The notes under the pieces were generated by a model that was not told the DNA's origin, did no database searches, and saw only the letters and a list, made by a program, of their open reading frames with translations. Shown piece by piece: positions 1 to 9,056 of a DNA stretch of 64,000 nucleotides. The DNA is from Flavobacteriales bacterium (GTDB lineage Bacteria; Bacteroidota; Bacteroidia; Flavobacteriales_D; Crocinitomicaceae), in assembly GCA_947460825.1 (NCBI GenBank), contig CANHHA010000004.1, forward strand, positions 37,550 through 101,549. The letters are read 5' to 3'. How positions within the stretch are numbered: position 1 is the stretch's first letter; every line of letters begins with the position of its first letter. A program made the position numbers and the translations under genes.

Positions 1-735
1 ACGACCTTCTAAGCCATAAAACATAGAAATTACTTCGCTTTCTCTTGGAGTTAAACTAAGTAAAGACCGTTTGATATCACTTCTTAGGGATTCGATTGTT
101 AAATTATTCTCTGGGCTAGGCATGCCTTCACCGCTAAGTACATCATACATGTTGGATGAAGATTCATCTCCTTCAACTAAGGGTGCATCCATAGAAATAT
201 GTCTACCATTCTGCGCCAAAGATTGCTTAACCTCATCCGTACTGCAATCTAAAAACTCTGCCAATTCCTCTGCGGAGGGCGGTCGTTCAAACTTTTGCTC
301 TAACTCAGAAAAGGCGCGGTTGATTTTGTTAATGTTCCCGATTTTATTCAAGGGTAAGCGTACAATCCTTGCCTGTTCCGCTAGCGCTTGAAGAATCGAC
401 TGTCGAATCCACCATACGGCATAGGAAATAAATTTAAACCCTCGAGTTTCATCGAAACGCTCTGCAGCTTTAATTAATCCGAGATTTCCCTCGTTAATTA
501 AATCTGGGAGTGCTAACCCTTGGTTTTGATATTGTTTCGAAACGGAAACCACAAATCGAAGATTCGCCTTGGTCAAGCGCTCGAGCGCTGCTCGATCCCC
601 TGTCCGAATTCTTCGTGCCAATTCCACTTCTTCATCCGCGGTAATCAAATCTACTCTTCCAATCTCTTGAAGGTATTTATCAAGTGATGCCGTTTCTCGG
701 TTGGTTACCTGTTTCGCAATTTTAAGCTGCCTCAT
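1..735 (-). CDS. rpoD: Primary RNA polymerase sigma factor RpoD/SigA, 3' end outside window
   Basis: This is the housekeeping sigma-70 factor that directs core RNA polymerase to promoters. The 245 visible codons begin at the ATG at 735, and the end of the gene lies left of base 1. Conserved blocks appear in order: region 1.2 ([14 protein letters not shown]), region 2 with the -10 recognition helix ([19 protein letters not shown], then [15 protein letters not shown]), region 3, and the start of region 4 ([18 protein letters not shown]). There is no long acidic region 1.1, so the protein would be the short form of under 300 residues typical of Bacteroidetes. This factor is the expected reader of the TAnnTTTG boxes listed below. 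The upstream gene trpS is on the same strand but appears to be separated from it by a terminator. Confidence 0.96.
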   Translation of the reverse strand, partial: MRQLKIAKQVTNRETASLDKYLQEIGRVDLITADEEVELARRIRTGDRAALERLTKANLRFVVSVSKQYQNQGLALPDLINEGNLGLIKAAERFDETRGFKFISYAVWWIRQSILQALAEQARIVRLPLNKIGNINKINRAFSELEQKFERPPSAEELAEFLDCSTDEVKQSLAQNGRHISMDAPLVEGDESSSNMYDVLSGEGMPSPENNLTIESLRSDIKRSLLSLTPRESEVISMFYGLEGR

Positions 736-780
736 AAACTATTGTATTTAAAGTCGTGAAGACTCTAACGCACAAACATC

Positions 781-799
781 AAAAAGGTTAGTCCTTTTT
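781..799 (-). terminator. Probable intrinsic terminator of trpS
   Basis: A perfect 7-bp inverted repeat (aaaaagg / ccttttt) encloses a 5-base loop just after the trpS stop on the minus strand, and the 3' arm ends in a U run. The stem is short and A/U-rich, so it may be weak. It lies between trpS and rpoD and would separate their transcripts. Confidence 0.5.
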
Positions 800-830
800 A
801 TGAAAAAAGTTCAAAAAACTTTGTAAATAC

Positions 831-1808
831 TTAGGAAATTCGTAATCCGAGAGACTGGCGAACGCGGTTTAGTACCGGATTAGCTACAGCACTGGCCCGT
901 TGCGCTCCATCCAATAAGATTCCCTCCACCTCCGAGGGATGATTCATAAAATAAGTGTACTGGGTTCGTTCCGAAGCAAATCGTGAACAAATAAGTTCAA
1001 ACAAGGCCTGCTTGGCATGACCATACCCATATCCTCCTGTCAGGTAATTCGAACGCATTACTTCAACTTCAGCTGGTTCTGCAAGCAATTGATATATACT
1101 GAATACAGTGCACGTATCCGGATTTTTAGGAGCCTCAAGCGGTGTGCTGTCAGATGAGATACTCATAATACGCTTTCGCAATCCCTTCTCGTCTTCAAAG
1201 ATATCGATGATGTTGTTTCGAGATTTACTCATCTTTTGCCCATCAATTCCAGGAATCAGCATGGTTTGTTCATTGATATGCTCATCGGGCAACACGAACA
1301 CCTCCCCCATCTTAGCGTTAAATCGAGCGGCTATGTCTCGGGTAAATTCAAGATGCTGCAATTGATCTTTTCCAACGGGTACTTGATTCGCATCATATAA
1401 TAGAATGTCCGCTGCCATTAACATCGGGTAAGTAAATAAGCCCCCATTCACATCTTCTAAGCGGTCTGCCTTATCTTTAAAACTGTGCGCTAAGGTTAAT
1501 CTTTGGTAAGGAAAAAACGTTAATAAATACCACATAAGCTCCGAAACTTGCGGAACATCACTTTGGCGATAAAACACCACATTATTTGGATTCAAACCAC
1601 ATGCAAGCCATGTTGCGGCAGTGGATAGGGTATTGCTTTTGAGGAGCAAAGGGTCCTTGATTTGAGTTAACGAATGTAGATCCGCGATGAATAAAAAGGA
1701 TTCATTATCAGGTACCTCAGACATCTTGATGGCGGGAATAATTGCCCCCAGGATGTTCCCAAGATGTGGTGTGCCGGTGCTTTGTATTCCTGTTAAAACT
1801 CTTGCCAT
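831..1808 (-). CDS. trpS: Tryptophan--tRNA ligase
   Basis: A class Ic aminoacyl-tRNA synthetase that charges tRNA-Trp in the cytoplasm. The 325 residues match the family's usual length of about 330. The N-terminus carries the HIGH-type motif as TPHLGN at about residues 13-18. The ATP loop KMSKS is followed by RNN in the middle of the chain. The ATG at 1808 starts directly on the conserved MARVLTGIQSTG sequence. A TATTTTTG box on the minus strand (1821-1828) lies 12 nt upstream, giving only a very short leader. It stands between a divergent plsC and the downstream rpoD. Confidence 0.97.
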   Translation of the reverse strand: MARVLTGIQSTGTPHLGNILGAIIPAIKMSEVPDNESFLFIADLHSLTQIKDPLLLKSNTLSTAATWLACGLNPNNVVFYRQSDVPQVSELMWYLLTFFPYQRLTLAHSFKDKADRLEDVNGGLFTYPMLMAADILLYDANQVPVGKDQLQHLEFTRDIAARFNAKMGEVFVLPDEHINEQTMLIPGIDGQKMSKSRNNIIDIFEDEKGLRKRIMSISSDSTPLEAPKNPDTCTVFSIYQLLAEPAEVEVMRSNYLTGGYGYGHAKQALFELICSRFASERTQYTYFMNHPSEVEGILLDGAQRASAVANPVLNRVRQSLGLRIS

Positions 1809-1820
1809 TCGTTCTTTCTA

Positions 1821-1828
1821 CAAAAATA
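1821..1828 (-). promoter_or_regulatory. -7 promoter box of trpS (TATTTTTG)
   Basis: An exact match to the Bacteroidetes -7 consensus TAnnTTTG on the minus strand, ending 12 nt before the trpS ATG. I see no convincing -33 TTG. The position implies a 5' leader of under 10 nt. Confidence 0.55.
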
Positions 1829-1868
1829 ACAAATCAGTAGATAAATTCACGAAATCAAGTTAATTCCT

Positions 1869-1876
1869 TACTTTTG
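1869..1876 (+). promoter_or_regulatory. -7 promoter box of plsC (TACTTTTG), 3 nt before the ATG
   Basis: An exact TAnnTTTG match. Only the three bases gcc separate it from the plsC ATG at 1880. In Bacteroidetes, transcription starts about 5 nt past this box, so the start would fall at or inside the initiation codon, implying a leaderless mRNA. A -33 TTG is not evident. Confidence 0.6.
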
Positions 1877-1879
1877 GCC

Positions 1880-2638
1880 ATGCGTATTTTTTTTGGAATG
1901 CTATCGCTACTTTGGAAGGTCTATATCGCCATTGTTTTCTTTTTCTTTGCGCTAAGTTTATTTCCTATTTTTTGGGGGATCATCCAATCGCCTAAAACAA
2001 AGAATTACAGCTTTTCCCTGTTCATCTTTTGGAGTTATATGATGCGGATATGCTGTTTTTATCCCATTAAGAAAATTGTACACGGGGAGCTTCCAAAAGG
2101 ACCCTATATCATTGTAGCTAATCACACCTCGTATTTGGATATCTTTTTTATGTACTCAATTGTTCCTCAGCATCAATTCATGTTTTTAGGAAAAAGTGAA
2201 ATTCTGAGTTATCCCATTGTAAGCACTTACTTTAAAAACATGAATGTCCCTGTTTTTAGACATGATAAATCCAAGGCTGGCCGGGCATATACCAATGCCA
2301 TTAAAGCCTATGAACAAGGGTATTCATTGGTAATATTTCCAGAAGGTACATTTCCGGAAAAAGATCTACCTAAAATGGTCGCTTTCAAAGCAGGAGCCTT
2401 CAAATTAGCCAAGCAATTGAACGCACCGATATTCCCAATTACTTTCATGAATAACTATAAGCTGTTTTCAGATCCTATGGAATGGCTTGGACCGGCGCGC
2501 CCAGGACTTGCTACGGTACATTTACATGCTTTGGTAAGCAAAGAGGAAGTTGAATCCATGAGTGCTGATGAATTAAAAGACCATTGTTTTCGCATTATTT
2601 CAAAACCTTTGGAAGAAGCTCATCCAGAACTTTATTAA
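1880..2638 (+). CDS. plsC: 1-acyl-sn-glycerol-3-phosphate acyltransferase (PlsC family)
   Basis: Transfers an acyl group to the sn-2 position of lysophosphatidic acid, giving phosphatidic acid for membrane lipids. The protein is 252 residues with a hydrophobic N-terminus (about residues 5-55) that would hold it in the inner membrane. The catalytic NHxxxxD motif is NHTSYLD at about residues 80-86, and the substrate-binding motif is FPEGTF near 153. A TTG lies 6 bases upstream in frame, but the ATG at 1880 is chosen because that TTG forms part of the promoter box. The box of the next gene, gatC, overlaps this gene's stop codon. Confidence 0.93.
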   Translation: MRIFFGMLSLLWKVYIAIVFFFFALSLFPIFWGIIQSPKTKNYSFSLFIFWSYMMRICCFYPIKKIVHGELPKGPYIIVANHTSYLDIFFMYSIVPQHQFMFLGKSEILSYPIVSTYFKNMNVPVFRHDKSKAGRAYTNAIKAYEQGYSLVIFPEGTFPEKDLPKMVAFKAGAFKLAKQLNAPIFPITFMNNYKLFSDPMEWLGPARPGLATVHLHALVSKEEVESMSADELKDHCFRIISKPLEEAHPELY

Positions 2639-2643
2639 CTTTG
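2636..2643 (+). promoter_or_regulatory. -7 promoter box of gatC (TAACTTTG), 4 nt before the ATG
   Basis: An exact TAnnTTTG match whose first three bases are the plsC stop codon. Four bases (acct) separate it from the gatC ATG at 2648. It would let gatC be transcribed independently of plsC as a leaderless message. Confidence 0.6.
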
Positions 2644-2647
2644 ACCT

Positions 2648-2947
2648 ATGAAAATAGACGATGCCCTCATTAATCACTTGAGTAATCTAGCAAAACTTTC
2701 CTTTGAGGGTGAGCATAGAGCGGCTCTGAAAAAAGATTTAGAGAAAATTATCGGATTTATGGATCAGTTGAATACCCTAAATACGGATCAGGTGGAACCT
2801 CTTGTTTTTATGACCGATGAAGTCAATCGGCTTCGTAAGGATGAAGCACGGTTAGAAATCTCAAAAACAGATGCGCTGAAAAATGGCCCAAAACACGACA
2901 GCGATTACTTCAGAATTCCTAAGGTAAAAGGAAAACATTCTAACTAA
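2648..2947 (+). CDS. gatC: Asp-tRNA(Asn)/Glu-tRNA(Gln) amidotransferase subunit C
   Basis: GatC is the small scaffold subunit of the GatCAB amidotransferase, which converts mischarged Glu-tRNA(Gln) or Asp-tRNA(Asn) to the correct amide. The 99 residues match the usual length. The family pattern is clear: an N-terminal helix (LINHLSNLAKLSF), a central LEKIIGFMDQLNTLNTDQVEP segment split by charged residues, and a C-terminal YFRIPKV strand. GatA and GatB are not in the window, which is common because Bacteroidetes scatter the three genes. Its stop codon overlaps the stop of the convergent zinc-ribbon gene by 4 bases. Confidence 0.93.
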   Translation: MKIDDALINHLSNLAKLSFEGEHRAALKKDLEKIIGFMDQLNTLNTDQVEPLVFMTDEVNRLRKDEARLEISKTDALKNGPKHDSDYFRIPKVKGKHSN

Positions 2948-3306
2948 GAAATGTACTGGGATTTTTCAACAATTACGCAGCGGTTGTTTTGTTGTTTTAG
3001 ATACCCTAATTCATAACAAAAAAAATAGGTCTCTCCTTTTTTGGTTTGAAATAAATTAGTGTGGTAGTTAAAATTATATCCTAACTCAATCAAGTCAGTA
3101 ATTGGTTTAACACAATGTTTTTTAGTCAGCAACTCCTCTAAAATCCGTCGATTTTTACGTAAAATTCGGTTGACTTTACGCACCGTAGCATTGCTATCTT
3201 CGTTCAATCGATTATTGAACGTATTTCGACAATAATCGGAACAGAATTTTTGATCTTTCCTGCCCTTTAACACTTCATTACATTCATGGCAATGACGTTG
3301 ATTCAT
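2944..3306 (-). CDS. Small zinc-ribbon protein of unknown function (DUF2116-like)
   Basis: A 120-residue protein whose N-terminus has a four-cysteine zinc-ribbon signature: CHECNEVLKG, then KFCSDYCRN, giving CxxC...CxxxC spacing. A basic, probably helical stretch follows (about residues 30-65, rich in Arg, Lys and Asn), then a mixed C-terminal part. This layout suggests nucleic-acid or protein binding, but no enzymatic motif is visible and I assign no function. The ATG at 3306 is chosen over an upstream TTG because the conserved ribbon starts five residues in. It is convergent with gatC, with a 4-base stop-codon overlap. Confidence 0.8.
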   Translation of the reverse strand: MNQRHCHECNEVLKGRKDQKFCSDYCRNTFNNRLNEDSNATVRKVNRILRKNRRILEELLTKKHCVKPITDLIELGYNFNYHTNLFQTKKGETYFFCYELGYLKQQNNRCVIVEKSQYIS

Positions 3307-3393
3307 AGTATTGGTGATTAACAAGAATTAACAAGTAATACCCAGGGAAAGCCTCGAAATTGTGCCAATTTTAGCCTTTGAAAATACCCTTAA

Positions 3394-4416
3394 ATGGAAC
3401 ATATGCTTACCCAAGAATTGCATCGAACTGAACAATTACGTCAAATTGCTGAAAAAATTGCATTAGAACACCAAGTTTTGTCGGTACTCAAACGAGAAAT
3501 TTCTAAAAAAATCGTTGGACAACAACAGCTGATTGACCGACTGCTGATTGCCTTACTCTCGAATGGGCACATTTTACTAGAGGGAGTTCCAGGCTTAGCG
3601 AAAACCTTGGCTATAAAAACATTATCTGATGCCGTTGATGGATCGTTTAGTCGAATTCAATTTACCCCGGATTTACTCCCAGCAGACCTTACAGGGACTC
3701 AAATCTATCAGCAAAAATCCGAGAAGTTTGTGGTAAAGAAAGGACCTGTTTTTGCTTCTTTTGTCTTAGCAGACGAAATTAATCGCGCTCCAGCAAAAGT
3801 ACAAAGCGCCTTACTTGAGGCAATGCAAGAACGACAAGTAACCATTGGAGACGAAACGTTTCCGCTTCCAAGTCCCTTTCTCGTAATGGCTACTCAAAAC
3901 CCCATTGAGCAAGAAGGTACTTACCCGCTACCCGAAGCGCAAGTGGATCGATTTATGCTCAAAGTAAGCATTGGATATCCTTCTAAATCTGAGGAATTAC
4001 AAATTATCCGAAATCACATTCAACCGGCGTTGCAACAAAAAGTAAATCCGGTAATTTCCTTGGCTGAAATTGAGCGTATGCGCCGCTTGGTCGAAGAAAT
4101 ATACATGGATGAAAAAATAGAATCCTATATCGTATCGTTAGTATTTGCCACTCGCTATCCCGCAGACTACGGAATCGGTGATCTCGCTCATTATATTTCA
4201 TTTGGCGCATCACCACGAGGCAGCATCAATCTTGCCGTAGCGGCAAAAGCCCATGCATTTTTAAACGGTAGAGCCTTTGTGATTCCGGACGATGTTCAAG
4301 CCATGGCCCCAGACGTATTAAAACATCGGATGGGTCTGAGCTATGAGGCAGAAGTTGCTAATCTAAAACCGGAAGATTTAATTCAACAAATTATATCTCG
4401 CGTTGAAGTTCCATAA
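3394..4416 (+). CDS. moxR: MoxR-family AAA+ ATPase
   Basis: A MoxR-type AAA+ chaperone, generally thought to activate or assemble partner proteins with von Willebrand A (VWA) domains, which are encoded just downstream. The protein is 340 residues. Walker A is GVPGLAKT at about residues 63-70, Walker B is LADEINRAP near 123-131, and sensor 1 is in MATQNPIEQEGTYPLPEAQ, the MoxR signature. A second possible ATG is three codons downstream. The gene opens a seven-gene run with spacings of -8 to +4 nt, except for the tail overlap with ribonuclease Z, so an operon is very likely. Confidence 0.95.
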   Translation: MEHMLTQELHRTEQLRQIAEKIALEHQVLSVLKREISKKIVGQQQLIDRLLIALLSNGHILLEGVPGLAKTLAIKTLSDAVDGSFSRIQFTPDLLPADLTGTQIYQQKSEKFVVKKGPVFASFVLADEINRAPAKVQSALLEAMQERQVTIGDETFPLPSPFLVMATQNPIEQEGTYPLPEAQVDRFMLKVSIGYPSKSEELQIIRNHIQPALQQKVNPVISLAEIERMRRLVEEIYMDEKIESYIVSLVFATRYPADYGIGDLAHYISFGASPRGSINLAVAAKAHAFLNGRAFVIPDDVQAMAPDVLKHRMGLSYEAEVANLKPEDLIQQIISRVEVP

Positions 4417-4419
4417 TGC

Positions 4420-5289
4420 ATGAATAGAGAAGAAATCCTGAAACGGATACGAACCATTGAAATCGCATCCAAAGGCCTAAGTAAAGACTTATACTCTGGG
4501 CAATATAAAACAGCCTTCAAAGGGCGTGGAATGTCGTTTTCAGAGGTTCGTGACTATCATTACGGAGATGAGATTCGTGCAATTGACTGGAATGTTACCG
4601 CTCGATATAATACGCCTTATGTAAAAGTATTTGAAGAAGAGCGCGCATTAACGGTCATGGTTTTGATCGATGTGTCGGCGTCTTTTTATTATGGCTCAGG
4701 AACTCATTCAAAGATTGAAAAAGCCGTTGAATTTTTAGCCACCATTGGATTTTCAGCACTTGCGAACAACGATAAAACAGGGGCTATCTTCTTCGCAAAC
4801 GACGTTGAATGTTACATTCCTCCAAAGAAAGGTAGAGATCATATCCTATTAATGATTGACCGATTAATCGCATTTCAACCTAAAGATACGGGCACATCCT
4901 TGAGCGCCCCTCTAAAAACCTTGAGACATACCCAAAAGAAACGATGTATTTGCTTCCTAGTTTCTGACTTTATTGATGATTCGGTTAACCTAGATGAATT
5001 ATCATTAACCAAAAAATATCACGATTTGATTGGTGTTAAAATCAACGATCCGAGTGAAAGAGAATTACGAATTCCCGCCTTTTATCAAGTGATAAATCCA
5101 GAAACAAAAAGAACAGAATGGGTCAATGGATTTTCAGCGTATGTGAAGTCCGTGTTTACATCAACCTATCACGTACATCAAGACTTTGTTAAACAGGCAC
5201 TTGAAACACGCGGAATTTCTTTAATTACCTTAAGTACGGAAGGGTCTATTGCCGCTCCCTTAGCTCATTTTTTTAACAAGCGAAAATGA
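4420..5289 (+). CDS. DUF58 domain protein with VWA-like fold
   Basis: A 289-residue cytoplasmic protein found next to MoxR in many bacteria. The DUF58 core is recognisable from KGRGMSFSEVRDYHYGDE followed by IRAIDWNVTARYNTPYVK (about residues 32-68). A metal-ion-dependent adhesion site of the DxSxS type is present as DVSAS near residue 84. DUF58 proteins are thought to be the adaptor between the MoxR ATPase and the membrane-bound Bat proteins. It starts 3 bases after moxR and its stop overlaps the next ATG as ATGA, which indicates translational coupling. Confidence 0.93.
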   Translation: MNREEILKRIRTIEIASKGLSKDLYSGQYKTAFKGRGMSFSEVRDYHYGDEIRAIDWNVTARYNTPYVKVFEEERALTVMVLIDVSASFYYGSGTHSKIEKAVEFLATIGFSALANNDKTGAIFFANDVECYIPPKKGRDHILLMIDRLIAFQPKDTGTSLSAPLKTLRHTQKKRCICFLVSDFIDDSVNLDELSLTKKYHDLIGVKINDPSERELRIPAFYQVINPETKRTEWVNGFSAYVKSVFTSTYHVHQDFVKQALETRGISLITLSTEGSIAAPLAHFFNKRK

Positions 5290-6230
5290 ACCGAAAGCTG
5301 TTATACCTTTTATTTACTCACTGCATACTTACAGCATATGCCCAAGAACCTATTACCTACATTTCTAGTAAAGAAATCACCGTTGGATCGCTGCTGGAGG
5401 TGCAATACGATCTTGTAATCCCAGAGGGTGAGGTCCTAAGCTTTACTCCTCCTGTCCGTATTTTCCCATGCAAACGAATCGCCTCTCAATCAAACCTCAA
5501 AGGAAGCGCATTTACTGAACTTGAAATATTTAGCTATTCGGATACCATATTGCGGGTGGGAGCTGTAACGCATTGGAAAGCGAATTTTAGACTAATTCCT
5601 TGGGATACGGGAATGTTAGTGCTTCAACCACTCCCCTACAGACTCCATGAACGCATGGGTTATTTTAGTTCAATCCTTGTTCAATCCTCCTTTGTTTCCG
5701 CTAAAAAAGGCATTCGTATTTACGACATCGAAGAATCCATAACTCCGTTGAATAAAGAATTTGTGTTTTCTGAATTTATCAAAACATACGGTTGGATTCC
5801 CCTGCTCATACTGCTTTTTGTTGGTGGAATTCTTCTCTATAAAAAATTCAAACGCACTGCGCTTGCAGAACCCATTTCATTAACGCTCAAGCAACAAACG
5901 CTGCAGTCTATCGATAAATTAGCAGGAAAAAAACAATGGGAATCTGATCAAAAAACACATTATACCGAGCTTAGTTTTATCTTGCGATGGTACTTGTCGG
6001 CCAGATACCACATTAACCTCCTCGAGCGTACATCGTTTGAAACCATGCTGCTTCTGCGCGCATTATCGCTTGACGAATATCTGCAAACAATCATTGCGCG
6101 TGTGCTCACAGAATCTGATTCCGTTAAGTTCGCCTCCAATAGCCTCTCGGAACAAGAACACCTGGTTTTAATAGAACAATTGAAGGAGATAATCCAATTA
6201 AGTAGCCCAATAGATACATCGCATGTTTAA
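5286..6230 (+). CDS. Bat-operon membrane protein of unknown function
   Basis: A 314-residue protein in the position usually occupied by an unnamed gene between DUF58 and batA in Bacteroidetes. It has a signal peptide (LLYLLFTHCILTAYAQ), a periplasmic beta-rich domain of about 150 residues, one membrane segment near residues 169-187 (WIPLLILLFVGGILLY), and a cytoplasmic helical tail of about 120 residues. The topology resembles BatD, and it may be a shorter BatD-like partner, which is inference. It overlaps DUF58 by 4 bases and batA by 8. Confidence 0.8.
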   Translation: MNRKLLYLLFTHCILTAYAQEPITYISSKEITVGSLLEVQYDLVIPEGEVLSFTPPVRIFPCKRIASQSNLKGSAFTELEIFSYSDTILRVGAVTHWKANFRLIPWDTGMLVLQPLPYRLHERMGYFSSILVQSSFVSAKKGIRIYDIEESITPLNKEFVFSEFIKTYGWIPLLILLFVGGILLYKKFKRTALAEPISLTLKQQTLQSIDKLAGKKQWESDQKTHYTELSFILRWYLSARYHINLLERTSFETMLLLRALSLDEYLQTIIARVLTESDSVKFASNSLSEQEHLVLIEQLKEIIQLSSPIDTSHV

Positions 6231-7260
6231 TCGTTGGAATTTACAAGTTCAGCATTATGAGTTTTTAGAACCAATCTGGTTCTGGGGACTTCTTGCAATT
6301 CCATTGATAAGTATCCTATTGTTTCGCCTAGACCGTCGGAGAACGGGTGATTGGAAAATAAACAGCGCCACCCCACTGCTGCCTCCAACAAAAATTAATG
6401 TTCTCGCACTTTTTCGATCTTTATTTATTCAACTACCCGTAGCAATTCTCGCCCTATTGATTGTTGCTATGGCGAAACCATATTCATGGCAAGAAAGTGA
6501 ACAAAAACATGAAGAAAACAAGTACGGAATTGATATTATAATCGCCTTAGACGTTTCGATGTCTATGTATGCAACGGATTTTGAACCCAATCGATTAGAA
6601 GCCGCAAAGGAGGTAGCTACTTCGTTTATTAATGGAAGAAACGGAGACAAGATTGGATTGGTTCAATATGCTGGCGAGGCCTTTACCAGCTGTCCTCCTA
6701 CCTTAGACTACCCCATACTGATAGAACAACTCGGCAAAGCAGACGGAATGGAAATGGAACCGGGAACCGCCATTGGTACGGGGTTGGGAACTTCCGTAGT
6801 TCAATTGCGAAACAATGCCCTCAAATCCAAAGTAATTATTTTACTTACCGATGGTAGCAATAATTCGGGGGATATAAGTCCGGAGGAAGCGGCATTACTC
6901 GCCAAAGAAAAGGGAATCTGTGTATACACGATTGGGATTGGAAGCAATGGAATGGCCCCAACCCCTGTAATGACACCCACGGGAATGATCTATCAAAACA
7001 TGCCCGTTGAAATCGATGAGCAAACCCTAACACAAATTGCAACGGTTACCGGTGGAATGTATTTTCGTGCGGAGGATAAAAAGGGACTTAAAAACATATA
7101 CGAGGAAATAGAATTAATGGAAAAAAGAAAAATAACTCATAAAGTCGTTCAAGCGGACCCTCCGCCAACACCGCAAGCATTTTTAAATTGGGCCTTCGTT
7201 TTATTCATGCTCTACATGGTTATTAAATCTGTGCTGTTCTTACCTCAACCCCACGAATAA
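6223..7260 (+). CDS. batA: BatA, VWA-domain membrane protein
   Basis: A Bacteroides aerotolerance protein with a VWA domain exposed to the periplasm. There are two N-terminal membrane segments (about residues 18-35 and 66-86). The complete MIDAS motif DVSMS is near residue 110, with the later conserved Thr/Asp in LLTDGSNNSG. A C-terminal membrane segment (WAFVLFMLYMVIKSVLF) closes the chain at 345 residues. Bat proteins were named for aerotolerance in Bacteroides fragilis; their molecular task is unsettled but involves envelope stress resistance. It overlaps the preceding gene by 8 bases. Confidence 0.93.
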   Translation: MFNRWNLQVQHYEFLEPIWFWGLLAIPLISILLFRLDRRRTGDWKINSATPLLPPTKINVLALFRSLFIQLPVAILALLIVAMAKPYSWQESEQKHEENKYGIDIIIALDVSMSMYATDFEPNRLEAAKEVATSFINGRNGDKIGLVQYAGEAFTSCPPTLDYPILIEQLGKADGMEMEPGTAIGTGLGTSVVQLRNNALKSKVIILLTDGSNNSGDISPEEAALLAKEKGICVYTIGIGSNGMAPTPVMTPTGMIYQNMPVEIDEQTLTQIATVTGGMYFRAEDKKGLKNIYEEIELMEKRKITHKVVQADPPPTPQAFLNWAFVLFMLYMVIKSVLFLPQPHE

Positions 7261-7264
7261 CTCT

Positions 7265-8365
7265 GTGAAATCGAATAAATACATACCTTACTATTTGTTT
7301 TCCTTGGGGATTATTGGAGCAATACTCTTCGCGCTACACTATGTATTAAGCGCCTCCGGTGATGTTAAGTCTGCATTGATTTTCACCAATCCAAGTTATC
7401 TCAATTGGTTATTAATCGTTCCGATTTTTCACCTATTATCCTATAGGAACCAATTGAGAAAGGATAGCATAGATAAGCAATTTGGAAGCCCGAATTTTGG
7501 AAAGAAGCAAGCAATAATTTCAACCATTGCTGCTCATTTTTTGCTCATGTTAAGCTTGTCGTTTTTGGTTATTGCCTTGGCACAGCCAGTTTTCGGGAGG
7601 AAAAAAGTAGCTGGAATTTCCAAAAACATGGAACTCACGATTTGCTTAGACGTCTCAAACTCAATGAATGTACGTGACATCCAGGGCGAATCACGAATGG
7701 AAGTCGCTAAACGAACCATTAACGGACTCATCAACCAGCTTTCTGGGGAGAAAATTGGCTTATGCGTTTTTGCAGGAAATGCCATGGTGCAACTGCCTCT
7801 TACTTCGGATTATGTCACCGCTCAATTATTTACAGATGAAATACAAAGCACCTACATTTCAAACCAGGGAACCAACATTGTAGAAGCGCTAGAAACGGGA
7901 GTATTAATGTTCACGAAGACCAACGACCCTAAATGTATTGTAATGATAACGGATGGAGAAGATCATGAAAAACAATCCAGTGAGATATACAACTTCATTC
8001 GCGAACAACAAATCGCATTTTATGGCATTGGAATCGGCACTACTTCGGGTGGGCCTATCCCAGAAGACCCCTTGGATCCTAATTCCTCAAATAAGCGCGA
8101 TGCCAATGGATTCACCGTAAATTCCAAACTAAATGCGGATTACATCAAGCAATTGGCGAATACGCTGAATGGAACAGCCATAATTACCAGTGAAGCCTAT
8201 CCAGATTTAAATGCGATATTAACAGAAATTAACCGCGCCAAATCAACAAAATCACGAAATTTGGACTTTGAAATCAAGGCAAGTATATACGAATATGCCG
8301 TACTGCTTGCACTGTTTTCGATGGCATGTTGGATGTTAATACAGGGAATAAAAAGGAATGGGTAA
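7265..8365 (+). CDS. batB: BatB, VWA-domain membrane protein
   Basis: The second VWA protein of the Bat complex, 366 residues, paralogous to BatA. The MIDAS is DVSNS near residue 129 and the metal-binding aspartate lies in MITDGEDHEKQ. Membrane segments flank the domain (near residues 12-30, 40-60, 85-105 and at the C-terminus, YAVLLALFSMACWMLI). The start is a GTG four bases after batA; no suitable ATG lies before the first membrane segment. The 8-base overlap with batC suggests coupled translation. Confidence 0.92.
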   Translation: MKSNKYIPYYLFSLGIIGAILFALHYVLSASGDVKSALIFTNPSYLNWLLIVPIFHLLSYRNQLRKDSIDKQFGSPNFGKKQAIISTIAAHFLLMLSLSFLVIALAQPVFGRKKVAGISKNMELTICLDVSNSMNVRDIQGESRMEVAKRTINGLINQLSGEKIGLCVFAGNAMVQLPLTSDYVTAQLFTDEIQSTYISNQGTNIVEALETGVLMFTKTNDPKCIVMITDGEDHEKQSSEIYNFIREQQIAFYGIGIGTTSGGPIPEDPLDPNSSNKRDANGFTVNSKLNADYIKQLANTLNGTAIITSEAYPDLNAILTEINRAKSTKSRNLDFEIKASIYEYAVLLALFSMACWMLIQGIKRNG

Positions 8366-9056
8366 GCGATTTTTATTAGTACTTATTGGCACATTTGGGC
8401 ACATTGTATTCGCACAACAATGGGTAGACTCCATCAAGGCTGCGCGTGAAGCTTACCAGAAAAAAGATTTCAGCTCAGCGGAACGAATATACCGCACGCA
8501 TTACAAAAAAGCCAAAGCTAAAGGAGGAGTCGATGAGGAACTTGCACAAACCAAGTATCGACAACGCAATTTTAAAGGTGCCATTGAATATTATCAGAAA
8601 AAATTAAAAACCGTAAAAAAAAGCATTGAAAAAGGACGCATCAAACACAACCTAGGCAATGCATATTTCGAAGCAGGCGATTACCCCCGTGCGATTGAAT
8701 CTTATAAAGATGCGCTTCGCTTAAATCCAAGCAATGAAAAAACGAGATATAACTTGAGTGAAGCTATACGGAGACAACAGAATAAACAACAAAAGGCTCC
8801 GAATCCACCCCCTAAAAATTCAAAAAACAAACCGAAGCAAGATTCTTCCGACCCAGCCAAAAACAATTCAAACAAAGACAAAAAGAACAATTCAGGAGAA
8901 GCGCCCTCTGGACAATCCAATCCAAGTAAACTTCACCGAAAAGATGTTGATCGTAAACTGGATGAACTCGCTAAAAAAGAAGGTGAAACTCGACGAAAAA
9001 TTAATCGTAACAGCGGAAAAAAACAGGTTGAAAACACTTCGACTAAAGATTGGTAA
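8358..9056 (+). CDS. batC: BatC, exported TPR protein
   Basis: A 232-residue protein with a signal peptide (FLLVLIGTFGHIVFAQ) followed by two or three tetratricopeptide repeats, best seen in IKHNLGNAYFEAGDYPRAIE and the helix after it. The C-terminal 90 residues are very rich in Lys, Asn, Ser, Pro and Gln and look unstructured. TPR proteins of the Bat operon are presumed to be periplasmic scaffolds for the VWA proteins. The stop codon shares its last base with the batD ATG. Confidence 0.9.
   Translation: MGKRFLLVLIGTFGHIVFAQQWVDSIKAAREAYQKKDFSSAERIYRTHYKKAKAKGGVDEELAQTKYRQRNFKGAIEYYQKKLKTVKKSIEKGRIKHNLGNAYFEAGDYPRAIESYKDALRLNPSNEKTRYNLSEAIRRQQNKQQKAPNPPPKNSKNKPKQDSSDPAKNNSNKDKKNNSGEAPSGQSNPSKLHRKDVDRKLDELAKKEGETRRKINRNSGKKQVENTSTKDW

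Noticed and set aside
71..391. Plus-strand open frame of 106 codons
   Set aside because: It lies wholly antisense to the conserved rpoD coding region and has no family pattern or promoter.
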